A stretch of 48,593 nucleotides of DNA from Rhodospirillales bacterium. GTDB lineage: Bacteria > Pseudomonadota > Alphaproteobacteria > Kiloniellales > JAKSDN01. Each line of letters begins with the position of its first letter. Positions within the stretch are counted from its first letter, which is position 1. Shown piece by piece: positions 9,864 to 18,393 of the stretch. The position numbers and the translations under genes were made by a program. Location: NCBI GenBank assembly GCA_029859805.1, contig JAOUCL010000005.1, positions 1 through 48,593 of the forward strand, read 5' to 3'. The notes under the pieces were generated by a model. The model was not told the origin of the DNA. It was given only the letters and a program-made list of their open reading frames with translations, and ran no database searches.

Positions 9864-10444
9864 CGGCCGGGCCCCGCCGCTTGGCTCCGCGGGGCGGCCT
9901 GGGGGTCACCCAGGAAGCCGGCGACCGCCCGGTAGACCCGTTCGACGGTCAGCTCGGGTGGTCCGTCCTCGCTGTCCACGACGACATCCGCCTCGGCGTA
10001 GACCGGGTAGCGTTCGTCCATCAGTCCGTCGAGTATCTCCCGCGGGTCGCCCCGTTTTAGCAGCGGGCGGTTGTTGCGCCGCGCCGTGCGTTTCAGCAGC
10101 AGGTCGAGGTCCGCGCGCAGCCAGACCGAGACGGCCCGCTCGCGAATTGCCGCACGGCTTCTGGGGTCCATGAAAGCGCCGCCGCCGGTTGCCAGGACCT
10201 GAGGCGGTTGCGCGAGCAGGCGCTCGATGACACGCCGTTCCCCGTCGCGGAAGGCCGCCTCGCCGTGGCGTGCGAAGATTTCCTCGATGGTGCAGCCGGC
10301 GGCGGCCTCGATCTCGGCATCTCCATCGATGAACGGCAGGTTCAACCGAGACGCGAGACGCCGGCCGATGCAGGTCTTACCCGCACCCATGAGTCCGATG
10401 AGGACGATCGATCTTGATAACCACTCTGGCCCGGAAGGGGGCAT
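9860..10444 (-). CDS. aroK: Shikimate kinase
   Basis: Walker A IGLMGAGKTCIGRRLA, DGDAEIE, TGGGAF; start at MPPSGPEWLSRS. Confidence 0.95.
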   Translation of the reverse strand: MPPSGPEWLSRSIVLIGLMGAGKTCIGRRLASRLNLPFIDGDAEIEAAAGCTIEEIFARHGEAAFRDGERRVIERLLAQPPQVLATGGGAFMDPRSRAAIRERAVSVWLRADLDLLLKRTARRNNRPLLKRGDPREILDGLMDERYPVYAEADVVVDSEDGPPELTVERVYRAVAGFLGDPQAAPRSQAAGPGR

Positions 10445-10668
10445 GGATTTCCACTGTCGTCTTGGCTGTATCGGAGCCTGGCCGATCATTGCCAGAGGAT
10501 CGGCCGGCCGATAGACTGCCGCAAAATCGCCATAGTCGAATCCTACCATAATCGAGGCGGCTTGATGCAAGCATGCGTCCAAAACAGACCCTCGTGCAAG
10601 CCGGATGGTCGGACCCCACAAGGGACTGATTCCTCGACCGATACCCGGACCGTAGATGAAAAGCGCCC

Positions 10669-10815
10669 ATGAGCAAAAGAAACATTCTCTTTGTCTTGGC
10701 GGTCGCGGGTGGACTGGTCGTGATGGTGGGCGCCGTCTTCGTTACGACCTGGGAGGTCCCTCGGCCCACGGCGCAGATCGAAAAGGTCATTCCCAATGAG
10801 CGCTTCGCGCGCTAG
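10669..10815 (+). CDS. 48-aa single-TM small protein (not in ORF track)
   Basis: MSKRNILFVLAVAGGLVVMVGAVFVTTWEVPRPTAQIEKVIPNERFAR; overlaps the next CDS start by 20 nt. Confidence 0.75.
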   Translation: MSKRNILFVLAVAGGLVVMVGAVFVTTWEVPRPTAQIEKVIPNERFAR

Positions 10816-12667
10816 CGTCCGCTGGATCTGCCGGCTCTCGAGCGCCGTGGCGGTCCTGGGCTTGGCGGGTGCTCCGCCGATTCCGGCGGTCGCGCAAGAG
10901 TCCGGTGATCCGGCCCCGGCGGTGGTCGAGCCCATGCGCCTGGGCCCGCCGACTCTCTTGGCCCCGCGCGGCCGGCCCGCCCCCGGCGAGCCCGGGGTGA
11001 CAACGGTCCGTCGACGCACGAGTGAAGCTCCATCCCGGTCGGTTCAAGGCATCGAGATCAATCCGCTGGCCGAGATCGACCCGGAATCGATCGGCATCCT
11101 CGATTCCCAGAGCGGCGGATTTGGCCGCAATATGTGGCGCGGCAGCAAGCGAGCGGCGATCGAACGGCTGCTGCCGCGGCTGCCGGGAGCGATGACCTCC
11201 GCTACCATGCGCTCTCTGGCCCGGCGCCTGCTGCTGACCAACGCACCGCCGCCGCGGCAACGTGCGACCGGCGGTCAGAGAGGCTCGATCAACCTGCTGT
11301 CCGTGCGCGTGGATCGCTTGGCGGTGTTGGGTGACATCGAGGGATTGAACGATCTCCTCCGGGTCGTGCCCCAGCGTCACGACGACGAAGCGATCGCCCG
11401 CGCCCGGGTCGAGGGCCAGTTGCTCGGCGGCGATCCGTCCGGGGCCTGCCGGAACGTGCGCAGCGAGATCGCCGAGCGCCACGGCACGCCGTATTGGCGA
11501 AAGGCGCTGGTTTTCTGTCAGATCCTGTCCGGCGAGGTCGACCAGGCCATGCTTGGGGTCGGCCTGATGCGCGAACAGGGCATCTCGGACGACCCGGCGT
11601 TCTTCTCTCTGGTCGATGCTTTTTCCGGAGGCGACGTGGACCAGGTGCCGGTGGCATCGGCGCTTCACTTCGCGATGCTAGACGCGGTCGGCCGTCCCTT
11701 CCCTCAGGACCTGCTCGAGGACGCCAGCCCGGGTCTGCTGGTCGCGCTCGCACGGTGGCCGGGCGCGGACCTCGCGCAACGGGCCGCGGCGGGCGAGCGC
11801 GCCGTCGCGCTCGGCGTGCTGGAGCCCGAGATGCTGGCCGGCCTTTACGCGGAGCTGGCCTTCACGCCGGAAGAGCTCGGAAACGCCGTCTCGGTGGCCG
11901 GCGAGCGGCAGGGGCCGGCAGGTCGGGCGCTGCTCTACCAGGCGGCGGGGCGACAGGAGCTGCACTCGTCGCGGGCGGAGATCCTGCGCGCCGCGCTGGA
12001 CAGTGCCAGGGGCGACGGCCTCTACCAGATGGCGGCGCGCGTGTTTCTGCCGCTTCTCTCCGCCGTGCCGCCACGCCCGGAGTTGGTCTGGTTCGCGGAA
12101 ACCGCCGGTCGCGCGCTCTACGCGACCGGCCACTACGAGCAGGCGGGCGAGTGGTTCACCTTGGCGCGTCAGGAGACGATCCTCAATCCGCAGGCCGCCG
12201 CCGCGGTCGCCGTGCTGTGGCCCTTCTCACGGCTGGCCGACGTTCCGGCGCTTGCCTGGGAGAGCGACCTGTCGGCGTGGCGCACGGCGCGGCAGGACGA
12301 CTCGGCCGCCGAACACGACCGTCAGGCGTTGCTGCGAGGCGCGTTCATGGCACTCGGCGAACAGGACTCGCTGAGCTGGATCGACTTGGCCACCGAACCG
12401 GCGGGCGCGGCCGATTTCACGGCCGAGCCGGGCATCTCCGCACAACCACTGCCCAATGCCGCGCTGCTCTACGCCCTGAAGGAGGCCAGCGAGATGCGCC
12501 GGCTCGGCGAAACCGTGCTGTTGGTGCTGCTGGTCCTGGGCGAGGAGGGGCCGGCGCAAAGCCATCCGATGGCGCTGAACGCGGCGCTCTCGGGACTGAT
12601 GCAGGCGGGCCTCGAGCGCGAGGCCCGGGCGCTCGCCATCGAGGCGGCGATCGCCAAGGGAATCTGA
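10796..12667 (+). CDS. Conserved hypothetical exported protein, Pro-rich N-terminus and helical-repeat body
   Basis: Long ORF with signal-like N-terminus, co-directional between the 48-aa ORF and xerD; Ala-rich TPR-like C-terminus. Confidence 0.75.
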   Translation: MSASRASVRWICRLSSAVAVLGLAGAPPIPAVAQESGDPAPAVVEPMRLGPPTLLAPRGRPAPGEPGVTTVRRRTSEAPSRSVQGIEINPLAEIDPESIGILDSQSGGFGRNMWRGSKRAAIERLLPRLPGAMTSATMRSLARRLLLTNAPPPRQRATGGQRGSINLLSVRVDRLAVLGDIEGLNDLLRVVPQRHDDEAIARARVEGQLLGGDPSGACRNVRSEIAERHGTPYWRKALVFCQILSGEVDQAMLGVGLMREQGISDDPAFFSLVDAFSGGDVDQVPVASALHFAMLDAVGRPFPQDLLEDASPGLLVALARWPGADLAQRAAAGERAVALGVLEPEMLAGLYAELAFTPEELGNAVSVAGERQGPAGRALLYQAAGRQELHSSRAEILRAALDSARGDGLYQMAARVFLPLLSAVPPRPELVWFAETAGRALYATGHYEQAGEWFTLARQETILNPQAAAAVAVLWPFSRLADVPALAWESDLSAWRTARQDDSAAEHDRQALLRGAFMALGEQDSLSWIDLATEPAGAADFTAEPGISAQPLPNAALLYALKEASEMRRLGETVLLVLLVLGEEGPAQSHPMALNAALSGLMQAGLEREARALAIEAAIAKGI

Positions 12668-12674
12668 ACGCGCC

Positions 12675-13643
12675 ATGAGTGCCCGGCGGGAACCCCCTGT
12701 CCCGCACTGTTCGTCCCGCCATGTCGAGGCCTTTCTCGAGATGCTGGCGGCCGAGCGCGGCGCCTCGGCCAACACCCTGGCGGCCTACCGTCGTGACCTG
12801 GACCTCTTCGCGGCCTTCCTGGCCACGCGGGAACGTGGCGTTGAGGCGGCCGGGACGACGGACCTGAGAGGTTTTCTGGCGGCCGAGCACAAGGCCGGCC
12901 GGTCGCCGCGCACAGCGGCACGACGGCTTTCGGTCTTGCGCCAGTTCCACCGTTTCCTGTTCCGCGAGGGCCTGCGCGAGGACGACCCGGCGACCGTCAT
13001 CGAGAGCCCGCGCCAGGGGCGCAGCCTGCCGAAGGTCCTGAGCGAGGCGGAGGTCGAGCGGCTGCTCGCCTTGGCACAGGCCGCGGAGGGTCCCGAGGGG
13101 CTGCGGCTCGCCGCGCTGGTCGAGCTGCTCTACGCCACGGGGCTGCGCGTCTCCGAGCTGGTCGGCCTGCCGCTCGCCGCGGTCGCGCGCGACCCCAGGG
13201 TTCTGGTCGTGCGCGGCAAGGGCGACAAGGAGCGCATGGTGCCCTTGAGCGAAGCCGCGCGCCAGGCCCTCCGGGACTACCTGGCGGCGCGCCGGGGCTT
13301 CGTCCCCGGCCGCGGTGAGTCGAAATGGCTCTTCCCGTCGCGCGGCCAAAGCGGGCATCTGACCCGGCGCCGCATGGGACAGCTGTTGAAGCGGCTGGCC
13401 CTGGACGCCGGCCTGGCCCCGGAGAAGGTCTCGCCGCACGTGCTGCGCCACGCCTTCGCCAGCCACCTGCTGGACCACGGCGCCGACCTCAGATCCGTCC
13501 AGCAGATGCTCGGCCATGCCGACATTTCGACGACCCAGATCTACACCCACGTGCTGAACGAACGCCTCAAGTCCCTGGTACGCGATCATCACCCGCTGGC
13601 GGGTGCGGGGACGGCCGGAAACCCCGGCGCCGGGCGCGGTTGA
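12675..13643 (+). CDS. xerD: Tyrosine recombinase XerD
   Basis: YATGLRVSELVGL, HVLRHAFASHLLDHGADLRSVQQMLGHADISTTQIYTHV catalytic RHRH/Y motifs. Confidence 0.95.
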   Translation: MSARREPPVPHCSSRHVEAFLEMLAAERGASANTLAAYRRDLDLFAAFLATRERGVEAAGTTDLRGFLAAEHKAGRSPRTAARRLSVLRQFHRFLFREGLREDDPATVIESPRQGRSLPKVLSEAEVERLLALAQAAEGPEGLRLAALVELLYATGLRVSELVGLPLAAVARDPRVLVVRGKGDKERMVPLSEAARQALRDYLAARRGFVPGRGESKWLFPSRGQSGHLTRRRMGQLLKRLALDAGLAPEKVSPHVLRHAFASHLLDHGADLRSVQQMLGHADISTTQIYTHVLNERLKSLVRDHHPLAGAGTAGNPGAGRG

Positions 13644-13711
13644 CTCCGCCCGGCCGACCTGTCACTTAGCCGCGTCACGATCCGAAAAGACCAAGACCAG
13701 GGGGAGAAGCC

Positions 13712-14692
13712 ATGAGCTTTACCATCGTCGAGCAGGCGCCGGCGCGCCTGAACCGGAGCGAACTCGCGGTGCCGGGCAGCAATCCAAAACTGTTCGAAAA
13801 AGCCGCGGCCTCGGACGCGGACGTGGTGTTCCTCGACCTCGAGGACGCGGTCGCGCCCGACGACAAGGAACAGGCGCGCAAGAACGTCATCGAGGCGATC
13901 AACGACGTCGACTGGGGCAGCAAGACCCTGTCGTTACGGATCAACGGCCTCGACACGCACTACATGTACCGCGACGTGGTCGACGTGCTCGAGCAGACCA
14001 AGGGGCGCCTCGACCTGATCATGGTCCCCAAGGTTGGCACCGCCGCCGACGTCTACGCGGTCGACATGCTGGTGACCCAGATCGAGGACGCCAAGGGCCG
14101 CAAGAAGCGCATCGGCTTCGAGCATATCATCGAGACCGCGCTCGGCATGGCCAACGTCGACGAGATCGCCCGGGCCTCGAAGCGCAACGAGAGCCTGCAC
14201 TTCGGCGTCGCCGACTACGCCGCCTCGACCAAGGCGCGGACCACGGTGATCGGCGGTCCGAACGCCCTTTACGGCGTGCTGACCGACAAGGACGGCGACA
14301 AGCCGCGCGACTACCACTGGGGCGACATGTGGCACTATGCCGTGGCGCGCATGGTGGTGGCCTGCCGGGCCACCGGGCTCCGGCCGATCGACGGCCCCTT
14401 CGGCGATTTCTCCGACCCCGACGGCTTCGTCGCCCAGGCCAACCGCGCCGCGGTGCTGGGCTGCGAGGGCAAGTGGGCGATCCATCCGAGCCAGATCGCC
14501 CTCGCCAACCAGGTCAACAGCCCCTCGGAGGCCGAGGTGACCAAGGCCAAGCGCATCCTCGAGGCCATGGAGCAGGCCCAGAAGGAGGGCAAGGGCGCGG
14601 TCGCGCTGGACGGCCGCCTGATCGACATCGCCTCGATCAAGCAAGCCGAAGTGCTGGTCAAGAAGGCCGAGCAGGTCGCTGCGGCGGGCTGA
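13712..14692 (+). CDS. HpcH/HpaI aldolase/citrate lyase family, probably L-malyl-CoA/beta-methylmalyl-CoA lyase
   Basis: RSELAVPGSNPKLFEKAAASDADVVFLDLEDAVAPDDK, LIMVPKVG, GCEGKWAIHPSQI. Confidence 0.85.
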   Translation: MSFTIVEQAPARLNRSELAVPGSNPKLFEKAAASDADVVFLDLEDAVAPDDKEQARKNVIEAINDVDWGSKTLSLRINGLDTHYMYRDVVDVLEQTKGRLDLIMVPKVGTAADVYAVDMLVTQIEDAKGRKKRIGFEHIIETALGMANVDEIARASKRNESLHFGVADYAASTKARTTVIGGPNALYGVLTDKDGDKPRDYHWGDMWHYAVARMVVACRATGLRPIDGPFGDFSDPDGFVAQANRAAVLGCEGKWAIHPSQIALANQVNSPSEAEVTKAKRILEAMEQAQKEGKGAVALDGRLIDIASIKQAEVLVKKAEQVAAAG

Positions 14693-14719
14693 CGGCCGCC
14701 CTTACGAAGTTGCTGACAA

Positions 14720-14843
14720 CGTGCGAAGGCTCACCCTCGCACCTCGTCCCTCGACAGGCTCGGGATGAGGAAGCTCAGTGTGAGGGCGAGCTTATTCAAG
14801 GAGTTGCCCTCATCCTGAGCTTGTCGAAGGACGAGGGCAACGG
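14720..14843. repeat. REP-like double/triple-hairpin intergenic element, copy 1
   Basis: Contains GTTGCCCTCATCCTGAGCTTGTCGAAGGACGAGGGCAAC (14803-14841) and a second stem GGCTCACCCTCGCA...TGTGAGGGCGAGC; same family, inverted, as 20031-20130. Confidence 0.8.
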
Positions 14844-14870
14844 GCCACGGCGGGCGTTTTCGGCAGCCTG

Positions 14871-15830
14871 TTACGGCAGTTCCACCGCGTAGCTCTCGAC
14901 CGGCGGGGTCTTGTCGATCACGCCCTGTTTCAGCAGGAAGCCGGCGAAGGCCTCGTAGCGGCCGCGGTCGAGCGCCGCGGGCCGGAGCGCGAAGCGCGGC
15001 AGGGTGTCGCGCCAGGCGCGCCGGTTGAGTTCGTCGTCCAGGCCCTTCTTGTGCCCGGCGAAGAGCCGCCAGGCCTCCTCCGGATGGTTGACCAGGAACT
15101 GCACGCCGCGCTCGAGGCCCCTCAGGAAGGGCTTGAGGCGCGGGTCGTCGAGCCGCGCGGAGTTGGCGACGATGATTAGCTCGTCGTAGGGCGGCACGCC
15201 GTGCTCCTCGACATAGAAGGCCCGGCCCTTGTGCCCCTCGATGGCCAGCTGGTTGAGCTCGAAGTTGCGGAAGGCGCCGATCACCGCGTCGACTTGGCCC
15301 GCGAGCAGCGAGGGGCTCAGCGAGAAGTTGACGTTGACCAGTGTGATGTCGTCGAGCCCGAGCCCGGCCGGGGCCAGCATGGCCTTCAGGGCCGCGTCCT
15401 CGAAGCCGCCGACCGAGAAGCCGACCTTGCGGCCCTTGAGGTCGGCGATCTTCTCGATCGGGCCGCCCTCCAGAACCAGCAAGGTGTTGAGCGGCGTGGC
15501 GACCAGCGTGCCGATGCGGGTGAGCGGCAGGCCGGCGGCCGCCTGCATGTGCAGCTGCGGCTGGTAGGAGACGGCGAGCGCCGCCTGGCCCGCGGCGACC
15601 AGCTTGGGCGGGTCGTTGGGATCCGCCGGCTCGATCAGCTCGACCTCCAGGCCGGCCTCGGCGAAGAAGCCCTTCTCCAGGGCGACCACCAGGGGGCCGT
15701 GGTCCGGGTTGATGAACCAGTCGAGCATGACGGTAAGCTTTTCGGCCTTGGCCGGCAGCGGCGCGGCCATCAGGGCGAAGCCGAGCGCCAAGGCGGCGGC
15801 TGTGGCTGTGAAGAACGGGAATCGGAGCAT
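14871..15830 (-). CDS. ABC transporter substrate-binding protein, ThiY/NMT1 type (thiamine-precursor uptake)
   Basis: Signal peptide, KLTVMLDWFINPDHGPLVVALEKGFFAEAGLEVELIEPADPNDPPKLVAAG; preceded by TPP riboswitch. Confidence 0.9.
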   Translation of the reverse strand: MLRFPFFTATAAALALGFALMAAPLPAKAEKLTVMLDWFINPDHGPLVVALEKGFFAEAGLEVELIEPADPNDPPKLVAAGQAALAVSYQPQLHMQAAAGLPLTRIGTLVATPLNTLLVLEGGPIEKIADLKGRKVGFSVGGFEDAALKAMLAPAGLGLDDITLVNVNFSLSPSLLAGQVDAVIGAFRNFELNQLAIEGHKGRAFYVEEHGVPPYDELIIVANSARLDDPRLKPFLRGLERGVQFLVNHPEEAWRLFAGHKKGLDDELNRRAWRDTLPRFALRPAALDRGRYEAFAGFLLKQGVIDKTPPVESYAVELP

Positions 15831-15903
15831 GGCGCGGGCATCCTCCTGGCCAAGGGATCCAAACGATCCGGGGCAGGAGGCTCTGGGCGGGGGGACCAAG
15901 GAA

Positions 15904-15994
15904 GGTTCCGTTCCCTGCGCCGGCATGACCCGGATCAGGTTCGAAGGGTCACCGCCGTTGACCGGCGGTCTCTCAGCCCGCGAGGGCTCCCCTA
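15904..15994 (-). promoter_or_regulatory. TPP (THI element) riboswitch
   Basis: Reverse strand TAGGGGAGCCCTCGCGGGCTGAGAGACCGCCGGTCAACGGCGGTGACCCTTCGAACCTGATCCGGGTCATGCCGGCGCAGGGAACGG; conserved CTGAGA and CCTGATCCGGGTCATGCCGGCGCAGGGA. Confidence 0.97.
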
Positions 15995-16072
15995 GGAACG
16001 TGGCCGACCATGGGCGAGGCCGGGGACCCTGTCAAGCCGGTGAGCGGAAAACCCCGGGTTTTTGCGGCGGAC

Positions 16073-16091
16073 TTTACGCTTCCTTAACCAT
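16073..16091 (+). promoter_or_regulatory. CtrA-like box TTTA-N7-TTAACCAT upstream of accA
   Basis: TTTA CGCTTCC TTAACCAT vs consensus TTAA-N7-TTAA(C); one mismatch. Confidence 0.4.
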
Positions 16092-16135
16092 GAATCGGTT
16101 CGCCTAGGCGGCGCCCCTGTGTTAGAGAACCCGCC

Positions 16136-17089
16136 ATGCAGAACTACCTGGATTTCGAAAAGCCGATCGCCGATCTGGAAGGCAAGATCGAGGAGCTGCG
16201 CCACCTGTCCGACGACGGCGACATCAACATCGCCGAGGAGGTCGGTCGGCTGCAGTCCAAGGCCGAGCGGCTGTTGCGGCAGACCTATGCCAAGCTGAGC
16301 GCCTGGCAGAAGACCCAGGTGGCGCGCCACGCCGACCGGCCGCACTTCAGCGACTACGCGAGCGCGCTGATCGAGGATTTCACGCCGCTTGCCGGCGACC
16401 GCAGCTTCGCCGAGGACCGGGCGATCATCGGCGGGATCGGGCGTTTCCGGGGATATACCGCCATGGTACTCGGCCACGAGAAGGGCGGCGACACCTCGGG
16501 CCGTGTAGCGCACAACTTCGGCATGGCCCGGCCCGAGGGCTACCGCAAGGCCCAGCGCCTGATGAAGATGGCCGACCGCTTCCGCCTGCCGGTGATCACG
16601 CTGGTCGACACGCCGGGCGCCTACCCGGGCATCGGCGCCGAGGAGCGCGGCCAGGCCGAGGCCATCGCGTCCTGCATCGAGACCTGCCTCAGGATCGAGG
16701 TGCCGCTGATCTCGGCGATTATCGGCGAGGGCGGCTCGGGCGGAGCGATCGCGCTGGCGGCCGGCGACCGGGTCGTGATGCTCGAGCATTCGGTCTACTC
16801 GGTGATCTCGCCCGAGGGCTGCGCCTCGATCCTGTGGCGCAGCCGGGACTATAGCGAGCAGGCGGCCGAGGCGCTCAAGCTGACCGCGCAGGACCTGGTC
16901 AAGCTGGGCGTCGTCGACGATGTCGTGGACGAGCCTCTGGGCGGCGCCCATCGCGACAGCAAGGTCACGATAGAGGCCGTGGGCGACAAGCTGGAGCAGG
17001 CGCTGCTCGAGCTGCTACCGGCCGGCCCCCACCTGCGCACCAAGCGCCGCGAGAAGTTCCTGGCCATGGGCCAGCAGGGCCTCGCCTGA
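16136..17089 (+). CDS. accA: Acetyl-CoA carboxylase carboxyltransferase subunit alpha
   Basis: [22 protein letters not shown]..., [30 protein letters not shown]. Confidence 0.97.
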   Translation: MQNYLDFEKPIADLEGKIEELRHLSDDGDINIAEEVGRLQSKAERLLRQTYAKLSAWQKTQVARHADRPHFSDYASALIEDFTPLAGDRSFAEDRAIIGGIGRFRGYTAMVLGHEKGGDTSGRVAHNFGMARPEGYRKAQRLMKMADRFRLPVITLVDTPGAYPGIGAEERGQAEAIASCIETCLRIEVPLISAIIGEGGSGGAIALAAGDRVVMLEHSVYSVISPEGCASILWRSRDYSEQAAEALKLTAQDLVKLGVVDDVVDEPLGGAHRDSKVTIEAVGDKLEQALLELLPAGPHLRTKRREKFLAMGQQGLA

Positions 17090-17180
17090 CAGCCTCCGCT
17101 CGGCACTTTTCTGCACTGCAATAGCTGCTAAAGTCTCCCCTGCGCCGGACGCTCGTTCGGCCGTGACGGAGGGGAAGGGC

Positions 17181-18389
17181 ATGAGCTTTGAACTGACCGA
17201 GGCGCAACGCGATCTGCAGGCGCGCGCGCGGCGGCTCGCCGAGGACGTGATCGCGCCGCGCGCCGCCGGAATCGACCGATCGGAAGAGTACCCCTGGGAC
17301 AACGTCGCGGCGCTCAAGGACGCCGGCTTCCTCGGCATGGCGATCCCCCGGGCCTACGGCGGCCAGGGCCTCGGCTACCTGGAGGCGGTCCTGGTGATCG
17401 AGGAGCTGGCCAAGGCCTGCGGCGTCACCGCCCGGATCGTGGTGGAAACGAACATGGGCGCGCTGGGGGCGATCCTGGCCTACGGCACCGAGGCTCAGAA
17501 GCGCCTGGCCGCCGGGCTAGTGCTGGACGGCGACAAGCCGGCGATCTGCATCACCGAGCCGGGGGCCGGCAGCGCCGCCACCGAGATGACGACACGGGCC
17601 GACCGCGGGGCGGACGGCGGCTATTTCCTGAACGGCCGCAAGCACTGGATCACCGGCGGCGGGGTGTCGAAGCTGCACCTGATCTTCGCCCGGGTCTTCC
17701 ACGACGGTGTCGAGCAGGGCATCGGCGGGTTCATCGCGCTGAAGGACGAGGCCCCGGGCCTCGCGATCGGCCGGCGCGAGCCGACCATGGGCCTGCGCGG
17801 CATTCCCGAAACGGAGATCCTGATCGAGAACCTGGAGTTGCCCGAGGACCGGCTGCTGATGCCACCCGAGGGCCTCAGGCGCGGCTTTGCCCGCCTGATG
17901 ACCGCCTACAACGGCCAGCGGATCGGCGCCGCCACGGTGGCGCTCGGCTTGGCGGCGGGCGCCTACGAGCTGGCGCTGGCCTACAGCGGGCGGCGCGAGC
18001 AGTTCGGCCGGCCGATCTGCGAGTTCCAGGGCCTGCAGTGGATGCTCGCCGACATGTCGACCCAGCTGGCCGCCGCCCGGGCGCTGGTCCACAAGGCCGC
18101 CGCCGTGTCCGGTGCGGACGGCTTTCCCGACGTCACCGAGGCCGCCCAGGCCAAGATCTTCGCCTCCGAGGCGGCGATCAAGGTGACCAACGACGCGCTG
18201 CAGGTCTTCGGCGCCGCCGGCTACTCGCGCAACAATCCGCTGGAGCGCATGGCGCGCGACGCGCGCATGTTCACGATCGGCGGCGGCACGGCGCAGATCC
18301 TGCGCACCGTGGTCGCCTCGCGGCTCCTCGGGCGCAAGCTGCCGCAGACCCGCGACGGCTACCTCAACCTCACCCGGACGGGCGGATAG
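17181..18389 (+). CDS. Acyl-CoA dehydrogenase family protein
   Basis: FELTEAQRDLQARARRLAEDVIAPRAA, ICITEPGAGSAATEMTTRA, AYSGRREQFGRPICEFQGLQWMLADM, GAAGYSRNNPLERMARDARMFTIGGGTAQI; start at MSFELTEAQ. Confidence 0.93.
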   Translation: MSFELTEAQRDLQARARRLAEDVIAPRAAGIDRSEEYPWDNVAALKDAGFLGMAIPRAYGGQGLGYLEAVLVIEELAKACGVTARIVVETNMGALGAILAYGTEAQKRLAAGLVLDGDKPAICITEPGAGSAATEMTTRADRGADGGYFLNGRKHWITGGGVSKLHLIFARVFHDGVEQGIGGFIALKDEAPGLAIGRREPTMGLRGIPETEILIENLELPEDRLLMPPEGLRRGFARLMTAYNGQRIGAATVALGLAAGAYELALAYSGRREQFGRPICEFQGLQWMLADMSTQLAAARALVHKAAAVSGADGFPDVTEAAQAKIFASEAAIKVTNDALQVFGAAGYSRNNPLERMARDARMFTIGGGTAQILRTVVASRLLGRKLPQTRDGYLNLTRTGG

Positions 18390-18393
18390 AACG

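Noticed and set aside
12675-13643. XerD-like tyrosine recombinase as marker of an integrative element
   Set aside because: Sequence and context fit housekeeping XerD; no att repeats, cargo or excisionase nearby.
14720-14843. Repeat pair as a CRISPR array
   Set aside because: Only palindromic REP-like cores with no regular spacers and no cas genes.
15935-15950. GGTTCGA... as a tRNA T-loop
   Set aside because: Part of the TPP riboswitch; no acceptor or anticodon arms. No other tRNA-like T-loop context found outside coding regions.
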